This document shows, in pieces, positions 44,119-54,500 of a DNA stretch of 64,000 nucleotides. The DNA is taken from positions 2,666,001 through 2,730,000 of the forward strand of contig OY782765.1 of assembly GCA_963678275.1 (NCBI GenBank). Direction: 5' to 3'. Position 1 is the stretch's first letter. Each line of letters opens with the position of its first letter. Both the position numbers and the translations under genes were made by a program. This DNA comes from G963677445 sp963678275 (GTDB lineage: Bacteria; Bacteroidota; Ignavibacteria; Ignavibacteriales; Melioribacteraceae). The notes beneath the pieces were generated by a model that was given only the letters and a program-made list of their open reading frames with translations, was not told the DNA's origin and made no database searches.

Positions 44119-44516
44119 ATCCAAAATCATAAACCGACTTAACCGGGATAAAAACAATAACTTACATGGATTCATTCGCGAAATAAAATCGCGGGATAAA
44201 AGTCTGGAAGAAAGTCCCGCCAGGGATCCGCCGCATCGGACAGGCAAGGAGAAAATAGCTGCAATTTATTGTGGGGTAAATGGGTAACGTACAATCAAAA
44301 AAGTCCCGTCAGGGACGACAGAGACAACTTTTCATCCTCTAAAATAGAAAGTCTTTTTTATTTTTTGCTCGATGAATGAGAAATACTGTTTACATTAAAA
44401 GCTTGGGATATAATAATTCGCGTTGAACTTCCACGATTTCATTTTGCGGGAGGAAAGGAGTTCTGAAATTAAAGGCGCGCGAATAGCGCGCCTCCGGAAT
44501 AATTTGCTTATACAAT
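44119..44516. repeat. Intergenic region with composite palindromic repeats (A-B-A')
   Basis: 398 bases without a gene. Unit A, AGTCCCGCCAGGGA (44213-44226), and unit A', AAGTCCCGTCAGGGACGACA (44301-44320), flank unit B, GCAATTTATTGTGGGGTAAA (44261-44280). The same order A-B-A' is found at 61112-61203. Each A unit forms a small hairpin (GTCCC/GGGAC). No coding potential was found. Confidence 0.75.
44474..44492 (-). terminator. Hairpin terminator after a T9SS cargo gene
   Basis: GGCGCGC (44474-44480) pairs with GCGCGCC (44486-44492); leftward it is followed by TTTAATTTC. Confidence 0.75.
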
Positions 44517-45458
44517 CTATTTGAGATACAACATTTTTTTACTCAGCCGGGTATCTCCGCTTCTTAGCTCATATATGTAGATACCTGAAGAGAGGTTTTC
44601 AGCGGAATACACCACTTTATACACTCCCGCGTTTTGATAATCATTAATAAGTGTTCCAACCTCAGCGCCGGTGATATCATAAATTTTTAATTCCACCAGC
44701 CCTGATTTCGGTAAAGAATACATTATACTTGTTGAAGGATTAAATGGATTCGGATAATTTTGTTCGAGATTATATTTTTCCGGTATACCAGGTACATTTT
44801 CTATCATTTTTGAGGGGGGGTTAGTGGGAAGGCGTCCTCTGCCTCCGCCAAATTTGGAGAGGTGCAGAGCGCGGAACTGCACTGTATCCGCTTCATTGAT
44901 TGTCTGAATTCCCGTTGAATCATATCCGCCATTTATTATGTATCTGAAACCGAGTGAATCAGGCTCCATGCCAAGGGTGTCTAATCCGGCAAGGAAAGCC
45001 TCATGTTTCGGTATGGCAAAATGAATATACTTGCCCGGAGCAAAATTATAATCACCGGGAACCAGGATTGAATCTGGCATTGTATATACTTCAATTGTTA
45101 AATAGAGAAACAACTGGTGTCCATGGGTGATTTCAGGCCAGCCGGTTGCATTGTCCAATCCATCTAAAGTTATATCAAGGAAAATATTTTCATCAATAGC
45201 CCCGTTATCCATCCAGAATGCGCTTTTTTCAATGGAATTATAAAAATCATTGAATGGATCCAATGGGTCTACAAGAGAATCAACAGGTATTATATATTTT
45301 TCTCCTTCAACAAAATATCCCTGTTCCATTGTTATTTTGTTAGAACCTAAAGGATATTTGTACCGCATGGACAGTTTATAGCTGATTGTATCCTGCTGCG
45401 CGAAGAACTCCGCCGCGAATAATAATAAACACAAGAATAAATATTTTGCCATCTCCAT
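44517..45458 (-). CDS. T9SS-exported protein, paralogue 1 of 3
   Basis: 313 residues. The start is an ATG with AGGAG five bases before. A signal peptide (to about 21, FFAQQD) is followed by an unassigned domain with the family block FWMDNGAIDENIFLDITLDG and a GWP motif. The C-terminal about 80 residues are a type A sorting domain: NYPNPFNPSTSIMYSLPKSG, VELKIYDITGAEV, LSSGIYIYELRSG and the last KKMLYLK. Type IX secretion should export it and attach or release it at the surface. Function is unknown. It closely resembles the genes at 45584-46513 and 50409-51341. Confidence 0.9.
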   Translation of the reverse strand: MEMAKYLFLCLLLFAAEFFAQQDTISYKLSMRYKYPLGSNKITMEQGYFVEGEKYIIPVDSLVDPLDPFNDFYNSIEKSAFWMDNGAIDENIFLDITLDGLDNATGWPEITHGHQLFLYLTIEVYTMPDSILVPGDYNFAPGKYIHFAIPKHEAFLAGLDTLGMEPDSLGFRYIINGGYDSTGIQTINEADTVQFRALHLSKFGGGRGRLPTNPPSKMIENVPGIPEKYNLEQNYPNPFNPSTSIMYSLPKSGLVELKIYDITGAEVGTLINDYQNAGVYKVVYSAENLSSGIYIYELRSGDTRLSKKMLYLK

Positions 45459-45583
45459 TCTTTCTCCTGTAAATTACGAATCGATATTTATCAAATATGC
45501 TGTTTTTTTTAAGTTAATGTTTTATTCTGTTGTAATCAATGCAATTATTGATTTTGTCAGGTAATCTGTGATAAAGTATCTCT

Positions 45584-46513
45584 TTATTTTAACAGGATCA
45601 TTTTTTTCATCATTCTGAAGCTCTCCGCTTCCAGCTCATAAAAATACAGTCCTGAAGCGAGGTTTCCCCCGCTAAATATAACCTCGTGGCTGCCTTTCCT
45701 TTCAAAACCATCTACCAGTGTTTCCACAAGTTCTCCCATGACATTATACACCCGAAGTTTCACATAACCATCCCGCGGCAGATTATATACAATTTTAGTT
45801 TCCGGATTAAAGGGATTGGGGTAATTCTGATGAAGTATATAATTTTTCTCTTCCAGGTCTAAACCGCAGTTTTCTACAGAAGTTGGTTCATCACTCTGAA
45901 GGCCGACAATTTCGCCAAAGCGCTCCGCTTTAAATGAGATATAATCAGGCATATTTTCAGTTGTAATTCCTTCATCCGCCAGCCCGGTATCAGTATTATA
46001 ATAGAACTTCAGGTAAGCAGGAGCAATCCCGAGTTGAGAGATCATATTGTTAAAATCCTCATCCTTTTCAAAACGCATATTCAGGCCTCTCCCCGCGTTA
46101 AGGCTGTAGTTATATGAATAAGCTGAATCCGGATCATTTGTCGCGGCAAAACTCATGGAAAAAAAGATAATATCAGTCAAACCAACATTTGGCCATCCGG
46201 AACTTAAATCCAGATCGCATGACGTCATTTCAAGCCATATATTCTCATTTATAGAATTACTGTCCAGCCATAACTGACTTCCTCCCAGAAGCTCATAATA
46301 ATTCTGAAATGCCGAAAAACCTCCGGTTAATGTCGCCTCAGAAAATGTTAAAAATTCATCCTCAGAGAAGAAACCTTCATCCACTTTTGTGCTGAAAAGT
46401 GTGGGACCGATATAATATCCCAAAATAAACCTGTAAAAAACAGAATCCTGTTCACTCGCGGAAACAATACTAAATGTTGCCATTAAAGTTAAAATAAGCA
46501 GTAGCGCTCTCAT
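45584..46513 (-). CDS. T9SS-exported protein, paralogue 2 of 3
   Basis: 309 residues, more divergent than the other two. Signal peptide to about residue 19 (IVSASEQD). Shared features are GYYIGPTLFSTKVDEGFF, LWLDSNSINENIWLEMTSCD and SGWPN. The sorting domain reads NYPNPFNPETKIVYNLPRDG, then LASGLYFYELEAE and the final KKMILLK. The HLSKFGGGRG block of the other two is replaced by a different sequence. It has GAGG before its ATG and is separately transcribed or follows a gap of about 280 bases. Confidence 0.9.
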   Translation of the reverse strand: MRALLLILTLMATFSIVSASEQDSVFYRFILGYYIGPTLFSTKVDEGFFSEDEFLTFSEATLTGGFSAFQNYYELLGGSQLWLDSNSINENIWLEMTSCDLDLSSGWPNVGLTDIIFFSMSFAATNDPDSAYSYNYSLNAGRGLNMRFEKDEDFNNMISQLGIAPAYLKFYYNTDTGLADEGITTENMPDYISFKAERFGEIVGLQSDEPTSVENCGLDLEEKNYILHQNYPNPFNPETKIVYNLPRDGYVKLRVYNVMGELVETLVDGFERKGSHEVIFSGGNLASGLYFYELEAESFRMMKKMILLK

Positions 46514-46751
46514 GTCATCCTCTCATTTTTTCTGGTTATATTCAGGTCACGATTATCTTTTATTTATCTTAAAACCATTCCTGAAAAAAATTATTTTTGG
46601 TAATTTTGTTTTTCTGTAACCCTTTATTGTTTTAGAAAAACACTTTAACAATATAATATATTATAGCGAAGTAATTTTGATCTGCGTCAATATTACAGGT
46701 CAAATATTCATATTAAATACTTGTGGGTTTACCGGGGAAGAAATAAAAAAA

Positions 46752-46772
46752 AAGGGGCCGCGGAGGCCCCTT
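46752..46772 (-). terminator. Terminator after the DUF5723-like outer-membrane gene
   Basis: AAGGGGCC (46752-46759) pairs with GGCCCCTT (46765-46772). Leftward it is followed by about nine T residues. Confidence 0.92.
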
Positions 46773-46795
46773 CAAAAATAATTTATATTAAACTA

Positions 46796-48235
46796 TCAGA
46801 ATTTCCATCTGGAGCCAATAGCCACGCCAACACGTTTGGCGCTGTTACCGCCGAGGAGGCTGTGCAGATCGGTAGTGGCAAGGTCGATATCAAGTATCCC
46901 AAGCTGGAATCCGAGACCGAATCCCCAGTTGAAATAATCACGTCCGCCAAAAGAAAAACCGGTTCTTATCGGCAGCCATTTTAACGGTTTGGCTTCCATA
47001 CCGAGGGAAACACGCGGGTCAGTGCTGTTTCCGGGCTGATTGTTAAACCCCTGGTTATAATCAAGAACCACAAGAAAAGGAATATTCCAGTTCAGAAGTT
47101 CATCAACATTCATCGCCACACCCAGCCTTAACGCGGTAGCCAGATTTGAAGTGAAACCGTCAACATATTGTCCTTCACCTGTAAACGCGTCGGCAAGTGA
47201 ATCGACAAGGGTTTCATCATCAATTTTATCAAGTTCAAATTCTTCGGTGCTCGCGCTGTATTCCGCGGTTTCCTGATCCCATTTTATACTTCCCATATCG
47301 GTAATTGCCAGACCAACTGAGAAAACCCTGTTTATCTGTGCAGATACACCAAAATCCACGGCAAAACCGCTTCCTGCAGCATCAGGGAAAGGTCCCATAT
47401 TTGATTCTTTTGTGGTATCAGACTCAAAATCATATTCCACACCGAGAGATGGAGAAAATGAAGTTCTCATCAACAGGTCGCTGACAACTGTTATCTTGTG
47501 GTCAGCCGCGTCAGTAACCATGGTTGTATTACTCTGCTCCAGGCTGGCATAAGCAAATCCCTGAACCATTTTCAGAGAAATACCCGCATTAAGATTTCTG
47601 AAAAGCCCTTTTGTGAGATAGCTGAAATCACGGGCATAACTGAGTGAATAATCTCTAAGATACCAGGCTTTCAGTTCCGTATCACTAAGATCATAAACCT
47701 GCCCGGGCACATTGCCGTCAATAAAATTGACCAGGTCTTCAGGAATAGAAGAATATACTGAGCTTCTGTCACTGATAGAAAAGGCAAATGCGCCGATTTC
47801 CGGTTTAGTGTAGAGAGTAAGAGTAAGAAGATTTATCGATATATCTGAATAAATTCCGGTTCCGCCATCGAAGAAAAGATTTTTAAACCGGGTTTTATCA
47901 TCTTCAGTCCAGGTTCTACCTACCATATCGCCGGTAGCCGGGTCTTCAACTCCGCCGAAGAAATAATCAACTTCGTCAAGAGTTAAAAAGTCTGTTCCGC
48001 CATAAGCTATAAAATTAGGCAGCGGAAGCACTGTAGAAAGTTCAATATTGTGTTTTTGCGGAAAGGCAAGGTTTGCCGGGTTTTTTCCGATAGCATAAGC
48101 TCCGCGGGAAGTTACTGTATATGATTTTCCCATGGCAATTGAACGCGCATCCCAGGCGCTTACTGATCCTCCACCCTGGGCCTGCAGCTCAACTATCAGA
48201 AATAAAAATAACAATAATATATTTATATATTTCAT
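46796..48235 (-). CDS. DUF5723-like outer-membrane beta-barrel protein
   Basis: 479 residues with signal peptide MKYINILLLFLFLIVELQAQ. The start of the mature part (SAWDARSIAMGKSYTVTSRG, then AIGKNPANLA) matches the DUF5723/PorV-like pattern of exported barrels in this group. Strand-like segments with alternating residues run to a terminal phenylalanine (GSRWKF), a usual outer-membrane insertion signal. Cargo or ligand is unknown. It begins 15 bases after the stop of a 684-residue lipoprotein gene, so the two form an operon and probably a complex. GGAG lies before the ATG. Confidence 0.85.
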   Translation of the reverse strand: MKYINILLLFLFLIVELQAQGGGSVSAWDARSIAMGKSYTVTSRGAYAIGKNPANLAFPQKHNIELSTVLPLPNFIAYGGTDFLTLDEVDYFFGGVEDPATGDMVGRTWTEDDKTRFKNLFFDGGTGIYSDISINLLTLTLYTKPEIGAFAFSISDRSSVYSSIPEDLVNFIDGNVPGQVYDLSDTELKAWYLRDYSLSYARDFSYLTKGLFRNLNAGISLKMVQGFAYASLEQSNTTMVTDAADHKITVVSDLLMRTSFSPSLGVEYDFESDTTKESNMGPFPDAAGSGFAVDFGVSAQINRVFSVGLAITDMGSIKWDQETAEYSASTEEFELDKIDDETLVDSLADAFTGEGQYVDGFTSNLATALRLGVAMNVDELLNWNIPFLVVLDYNQGFNNQPGNSTDPRVSLGMEAKPLKWLPIRTGFSFGGRDYFNWGFGLGFQLGILDIDLATTDLHSLLGGNSAKRVGVAIGSRWKF

Positions 48236-48250
48236 TTTTTATCTCCGGTT

Positions 48251-50305
48251 TTAGAGTTCAAGATTATAGCTGGCTGTAGCATATACTTTGAAGTAGATCT
48301 TATCGGTCGTTTTAAATTTGACCGGCGTATCACTTCCTGCGGGAGGGGTCATCAGCTCAATTTCAATCGCGAGTTTCGGCTGACCCAGAAACTTTTTAAT
48401 TTCATCGCCGAATAATTCTATTTCCTGCACAGTTGTTGTCGCTGAAATAACATTGCCTGCTGCGTCAACCTCGGGAGGGTCAACAAGGATAGCCTGTTCG
48501 TTATGCGGCAAAAGGGGTCTGGGAGGAACTGTCAGTGTTACGTTACCAAATTCATCAAGTACTTTTCCTGTAAAACGAATGCCAACTGCAACTTCATTTA
48601 CCAGTTCAATCGTAACTTTACCATAATTTAAGGCTTCGATATCTTCATCATCAACATCACCTGTTTCCACATCTATTGTGTCAACAACTGTTCCCCCGAC
48701 AATGCCAAGCGAAAGAGGAATTTCGATATCATAACTGCCATAAACCGAATCACTGTTAGTTACCTCGCCATCAAGATAATTGGGGTTGATAACGCTGGCG
48801 CCTTCGAGAGTAAATGTTTCAGGGAATCCTCCCGAAAAGCTGCTGATAAGATCATCCAGCCCGTAATCAAGCAGTTCAACCCGTGTTACTCCGCTATTGG
48901 CAATAAGAATATTATCCAGTGACATTGATTCCTGCTGGGTTGTGTTTGCGCCGGTAAGTTTCCCGTTAAGAAGCAATTCAACATCGGATGAAGAAGCAAG
49001 ATTCAGGATAATATTGGGCTGATCAAGGTTAAGTTGATTAAATTCAAAAGTTTCTGTCAAATCGCCAACATCAAAATTGATAGTTGTCGGCTCAATATCA
49101 AAATCTGTAGGTTTTATTCTGCCTTCAAAAGATTCGAAGGTCAGATCGGCGAAATTGATCATTACATTAATACTGTCATTTTTATGAAGCATTACCGGAG
49201 TGGTAGATTCCAGAGTGGTAATCACAACTGAAAACTCCAGCTCATTTGTGGCAACTCCCGGAGTAAGTGTGCTTATTTCCCATCCGGAAAGATCTTCTGC
49301 CGGCACAGACCCATTCTGCTGAGCCTGGGCGCTTATAGTTTTTGTATAGGATGTTCCATCTGGTTTTTTCAGATTATTAATTGTCAGCTCACCAATCATG
49401 TCAACATTCATAAAGTTTGAATAAACCAATTCAAAACTTCCTGAATTTATTTTTGCGGTCTCAATATAAGTGGAATCATCAACCACAGCGACACTGTCTT
49501 TTGTTACAGGGTCCTGCGCGGGAAGAATGGCGATTGCCCGGCGAATTGCCAGTTCGGAAAAACCAACATTAACAATAGTTCCCGCGTCACTCGGAACCTG
49601 AACCATCTGTCCGCCGCTTCCCGGTGAATAAATCACACCGGCATATTCCATATCCCCGAAAGCCCTTTTGCCAGTGAGGTTAAATGTAATTGTTGTATCG
49701 GCAAGGGGTTCAAGATCATATTGCTGAGTTGTTGATACAAATATAGTCTGGTCATCTTTGCTTCTTATTTCCATTCCTCTGATTTCAAGATCAACCGGAA
49801 GTCTGTTTTCAACATTAATAGACAGAGTTCCATCATCAAATGTAGCCGATTCAAACTGGTCAATCGGCTCAAAATCGATAACAACATCACCGAGGTTTTC
49901 GGGGAATATCTGGTTGGAACCCGAAGTTACATCAGTCGTCCAGTCCTCTACCATAATAGCAGCTTCAGTAGGCTCGGGATCATTAATTTTTACTGAACCG
50001 AGAGTCTGTGAAGAAGAGGTGCTGAATCCGCTGACATTCAGATTATCCTCGACATAAATTGTTTCGATTGTTTTCTGATCCACATAAATCAGTTCCCCAT
50101 ATTTTGGATCAGCAGAATCGTCGCTCCACTGAATCTTACTCTCACCTTCCACTCCTTCCAGAAGATCATAAGTCCTGACTGTGACCGGGATATTAATCTC
50201 AATCGGAATTATAGGACCCTGAATATCCTCCGGAATTTCTGGACAGCCTGTAAAAAGCAGTACCGAGAGAAAGAGCAGGAGAAAAATAGTACCATATCTT
50301 TTCAT
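48251..50305 (-). CDS. Large beta-rich lipoprotein of unknown function
   Basis: 684 residues from the ATG at 50305, which has AGGA five bases before; an ATG 12 bases upstream overlaps that site. The signal LLLFLSVLLFTGCPE has a lipobox ending FTGC. The mature protein is almost all beta, with many repeated sandwich-like segments rich in Asp, Thr and Val, for example VVIDFEPIDQFESATFDDGT. No family is recognised. It is probably a surface or periplasmic partner of the barrel protein encoded next, perhaps an assembly or adhesion factor. This function is inferred only from the operon. Confidence 0.75.
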   Translation of the reverse strand: MKRYGTIFLLLFLSVLLFTGCPEIPEDIQGPIIPIEINIPVTVRTYDLLEGVEGESKIQWSDDSADPKYGELIYVDQKTIETIYVEDNLNVSGFSTSSSQTLGSVKINDPEPTEAAIMVEDWTTDVTSGSNQIFPENLGDVVIDFEPIDQFESATFDDGTLSINVENRLPVDLEIRGMEIRSKDDQTIFVSTTQQYDLEPLADTTITFNLTGKRAFGDMEYAGVIYSPGSGGQMVQVPSDAGTIVNVGFSELAIRRAIAILPAQDPVTKDSVAVVDDSTYIETAKINSGSFELVYSNFMNVDMIGELTINNLKKPDGTSYTKTISAQAQQNGSVPAEDLSGWEISTLTPGVATNELEFSVVITTLESTTPVMLHKNDSINVMINFADLTFESFEGRIKPTDFDIEPTTINFDVGDLTETFEFNQLNLDQPNIILNLASSSDVELLLNGKLTGANTTQQESMSLDNILIANSGVTRVELLDYGLDDLISSFSGGFPETFTLEGASVINPNYLDGEVTNSDSVYGSYDIEIPLSLGIVGGTVVDTIDVETGDVDDEDIEALNYGKVTIELVNEVAVGIRFTGKVLDEFGNVTLTVPPRPLLPHNEQAILVDPPEVDAAGNVISATTTVQEIELFGDEIKKFLGQPKLAIEIELMTPPAGSDTPVKFKTTDKIYFKVYATASYNLEL

Positions 50306-50333
50306 TATTATCCTCATATTGAATTATAAAATA

Positions 50334-50357
50334 AAACCGCAGAAAATTCTGCGGTTT
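50334..50357 (-). terminator. Terminator after T9SS paralogue 3
   Basis: AAACCGCAGAA (50334-50344) pairs with TTCTGCGGTTT (50347-50357); leftward it is followed by TATTTTATAATT. Confidence 0.85.
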
Positions 50358-50408
50358 CAAATTCTGAAAATATCGCAAACCGCCGCGATAGCGATTTTTA
50401 AAGAAAGC

Positions 50409-51341
50409 CTACTTAACTAACAACATCTTCTTTGAAAGGGTTGCATTTTTAGACTGAAGTTTATAGAGATAAATACCTGATGACATATTATTTGCTGTGA
50501 ATGTTATCCTGTAAGTTCCTGCCTGCTGATAGTCACTTACAAGAGTTTCAACTTCAGCGCCTAACATATCATAAACTTTAAGAGTAACATTTCCTTCTTC
50601 AGGAATTCCATATACAATTGTTGTAGATGGGTTGAACGGATTAGGATAGTTCTGTTCAAGCTCGTAATCTACCGGAATCTCAGGTATTTCTTCAATTTCA
50701 ACATCGTTTGGCATATTGCCGCGTCCGCCGCCAAATTTTGACAGGTGTTCCGCGCGGAATTTGACAGAATCGGCAGTATTTATTGTTTCAATGCCTATCC
50801 CCAGAAAACCGGAAGCAAGTATATAACGAAAGCCGAGATCGTTGGGATCGAAGTTAAGCACAGTCATCATATTCTGGAATGCCGCGTGTTTTGGGATCGC
50901 GTAGTTCATATATGTATTATCATTAAAATAATAATCTCCCGCAACTGCAGGTGAATCAGGATGGGTTCTTACATCAATATTAAGATTCAGGAAAAGAGGA
51001 TATCCAAATTGCGGCTGCGGCCAGCCGGTTCCCAAATCAAGCCCGCCCAATGTCATATCGATCCAGATATTTTCATCAATCGCACCTTCATCAAGCCAGA
51101 AAACACTGTGCTCAATTCCATCATAAAAATCGTTAAAAGCCGCGAAAGCTCCTGTCAGTTCTTCTTCAGGAACGATATATTTTTCACCTTCAAGGAAAAA
51201 ACCTTCATCAAGAGTAGTTGAGAAATAGCTTTGTCCAACGTAATATCCCAACATCAGTTTGTAATTAACCGTATCCTGCTGGGCAAAACTCATACTGCTC
51301 AACAGCAGTGTTAAAAAAAGTAAGGTTAGTATTTTTTTCAT
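50409..51341 (-). CDS. T9SS-exported protein, paralogue 3 of 3
   Basis: 310 residues from the ATG at 51341, preceded by GGAGG at five bases; the frame opens earlier at a TTG that overlaps this site. Signal peptide MKKILTLLFLTLLLSSMSFA. Shared blocks are GYYVGQSYFSTTLDEGFFLE, WLDEGAIDENIWIDMTLGG, GTGWPQ and HLSKFGGGRGNMPND. The sorting domain has NYPNPFNPSTTIVYGIPEEG, LKVYDMLGAEVETL, MSSGIYLYKL and the last KKMLLVK. It is nearest to paralogue 1. A terminator follows and separates it from the lipoprotein gene. Confidence 0.92.
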   Translation of the reverse strand: MKKILTLLFLTLLLSSMSFAQQDTVNYKLMLGYYVGQSYFSTTLDEGFFLEGEKYIVPEEELTGAFAAFNDFYDGIEHSVFWLDEGAIDENIWIDMTLGGLDLGTGWPQPQFGYPLFLNLNIDVRTHPDSPAVAGDYYFNDNTYMNYAIPKHAAFQNMMTVLNFDPNDLGFRYILASGFLGIGIETINTADSVKFRAEHLSKFGGGRGNMPNDVEIEEIPEIPVDYELEQNYPNPFNPSTTIVYGIPEEGNVTLKVYDMLGAEVETLVSDYQQAGTYRITFTANNMSSGIYLYKLQSKNATLSKKMLLVK

Positions 51342-51507
51342 TGTTGCCTCCAAAAAGTTTATATTTTATAAATTATTTTCATGTTCAGTGGCTAATTTAG
51401 CACTAAATATCCATAAATCAAGTGTTCTTAATCAGAATGTTGCACAAATCACACAGGGTAAAAGCTCGATTAATCCGAATATAGTAAATTATTAAGAATA
51501 AAGTAAA

Positions 51508-54500
51508 CTAAATTTTAAGACTGTTAAGCGGTATCGCCTCAAATTCTTCCTTTATCCCCCTTACAAAATACATATCAATCTTGCCTTTGCCTTTCGCGTC
51601 AACTTTTCCCCTGTATTCGCAATGGAAATAATCTTTAACCAGCATATAAGTATAGGCCGAGATATTGATTTCACCCGGTTCTCCCGAACTCTCCATTCTG
51701 CTGGCAATATTAACAGTGTCGCCCCAGATATCATAGGTAAACTTTTTCGTACCCACAACTCCTGCGATCACCTGTCCCGAATGAAGCCCGCATCTCATCT
51801 CCCATTTAATAGCCGAAATTTCATTACGATGTTTGATGATCTTCTGCATTTCCATCGCGGCTTTAATAGTAAGGATGGCATGATCTTCATTTTCTTCGGG
51901 AAGTCCGCCGGCTGCCATATAAGAATCGCCAATGGTCTTTAGTTTTTCCAGGCCATATTTTTCAATGACCTCATCAAATGATTCAAAGATCTCATTGAGC
52001 TCATTTACAAGTCTCGCCGCGGGCAATACCGATGCTGTATAGGTGAAGCCTTTAAAGTCTGTAAAGAGAATTGTGGAGTTCTTGAATTCACGCGGTTCAA
52101 CCGAACCACTGTGTTTCAGTTCATCTACAAGTGAAGAGGGAAGAATGTTCTGAAGCAAAGATTCCGATTTGTCTTTTTCCTCTTCAAGCTCTTTTGTTCT
52201 AAATCTAACAGTTTCAGCCAGCTCAATGTTCCTTTTTTTAACCTGGTAGGTTTTATATCGGTAAAAACCTGTAATAAAAGTGAGGGAAAAGATAATTGAG
52301 ATGGAATAAAACCACCAGGTTTCCCAGAATGGAGGGGTTATAACAAATGAAATAGCGGCTTCCTTTTCACTCCAGATTCCATCGGCATTCTGGCATAAAA
52401 CGCGAAATTTATATTCGTTGGCTCCGAGGGCCCGGTAAGTTACCGAATGTTCATTGGTAATTGTCCATGTATTATCCGCTCCCTCAAGTTTATATCTGTA
52501 TATCATTTTCTCAGGATCAACAAATGATACACCGCTGAAATCGAAACGAATGTTATTCTGGGTATGAATCAGCTCCATCATGCCGGAAGGAAGTGTATCT
52601 GTCACAGTCTGATCTTCAATAATACGCATATTATTTAGATATATCGGTGTCGCGGTTTTTATCGCGCGGTTTTTGGGATTATATACTGTCACGCCCTTTT
52701 GTGTACCAAAATAGAGATTATTTTCATCATCCTTATAAACCGCCCCGCTATTAATTTCGGACGCTGAAAGCCCATCCTTCGCCGTATAATTCTTGAATGC
52801 ATCCCTTCCCTTCTCTTCAAATGCCAGATGCTCAAAACGGGATATTCCCTGGGTGGTTCCTATATATAGGTAATTAAGATGTTCGGTGATAACATAACAG
52901 GTATTACTTGCGAGGCCATCCTTTTTTGTGAATGTTTTGAAGGTTTCGCCGTCAAAACGTGTTATGCCTCCATCTTCATTACCAAACCAGAAATTGCCGA
53001 ATTTATCCTGCATGATAAAAAGCACGAGGTTATTGGGAAGACCATCCTCAACCGTATAACTTCTGATAAACTTTGTCTTGTTGAATTTCAGAGCTCCCGA
53101 GCCATAGGCAGCAAGCCAGATAAAGCCGTCATAGTCCTCATGTATTTTATATACCCAGTCCTCCTCATGCATCAGGTCCGAAATTTCATCAGGGATAATA
53201 ATCTTGTTCATCTCTTTATCCAGAAGGCTGATCCCTCCCTGTGAACCGAACCAGATATTCCCGTCAGAGTCTTCCAGCAGACTTATCACAAAGGGGTGAT
53301 ATAGTCCGTCATCATATCCATAATGAATGAACTCTCCCCGGGGAGTATATTTTGCTGCGCCATTTAATGTGCCAATCCATACATTATCTTTGCTGTCACC
53401 GGTGATAGCGGGCACCATATCACTTGGCAGGCCTGAATCGGTGGTAAATATTTTGTATTCTTTTCCCCTGATTCTGGTTACTCCAAACCCTTCATGACCA
53501 AACCATAAAGCTCCCCGGTGATCGCGGTATATACCGTAAACAACGTTGTGAGCTATTCCATTTTCGTCGGAATAAATCATAAATCTTTCGGCGGGAGCTT
53601 TTAACAGCCCTCCGTTACGGGTGCCAAACCACAGGTCCCCCCTGCCATCCTCAATGCAGTCATTAAATTGATTAGTCGGCAGACCGTTTTGTGTAGAGTA
53701 ATTCTCAAAATTCACTCCGTCAAAAAAGAAAAGTCCCTGTTCCACCGATCCAATCCAATAGTTTTTATCTTTATCCTCAAAGATGAATGATACCACTACA
53801 TCTCCAAAAGGATTGTTCCTGATCTTGATGGATTCAAATTTCTCTCCGTCATACTTGCAAATATAGTTTATCATCCCAATCCAGAGATTACCCTCACTAT
53901 CTTCATCAATTGACAGAATTTCGTTACTGGCAAGGCCATCCTGTGTAGTATACACCTTAACCTGGTCACCATGTTTCATCACCAGTCCGTTATCAGAGGT
54001 TCCAATCCATAAATTGTTCCTGCTGTCGACTAGACAGGTCTGACCTGTTGTATCGACGGGTAAACCATCTTCTTTTGTCAGGTGAATAACTGTATCTCTA
54101 AGAGCAAATTTCTGTTTTCCTTCTTTGTCCCTGAAATAGACAGTATCTCTGGAAATCCTGGCAATCCCCTTTTTTTCAGTCGCGACAAATATATTTCCTT
54201 TTTTATCCTCAGTGATATGTTTTATATAAACATTCCTGAAACCATTTTCATAGGAGTAATTAGTAAAAGTTTTACCATTATATTTACTTAAACCCTCTGT
54301 GGTGCCAAACCATAAATTATATTTGCTGTCTTCAAATATCACTTTGACGTGAGTATGTATTAATCCATCCGCGGTACTGATTGTCTTAAACTTCACCCCG
54401 TCATAGGCGACAACTCCATCTTCAGTCGCAATCCACATTACTCCCTTTCTGTCGAGGATTATAGACTCGGCAGTATTCTGCGGCAAACCATCATCACTGG

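Noticed and set aside
44119..44516. Possible CRISPR-like array from repeated GTCCC units
   Set aside because: The units are few, irregularly spaced, palindromic and present singly elsewhere; no cas genes are in the window.
46721..46984. Rightward 87-codon open frame
   Set aside because: It crosses the terminator and the 3' end of the outer-membrane gene in antisense and has no homology-like features.
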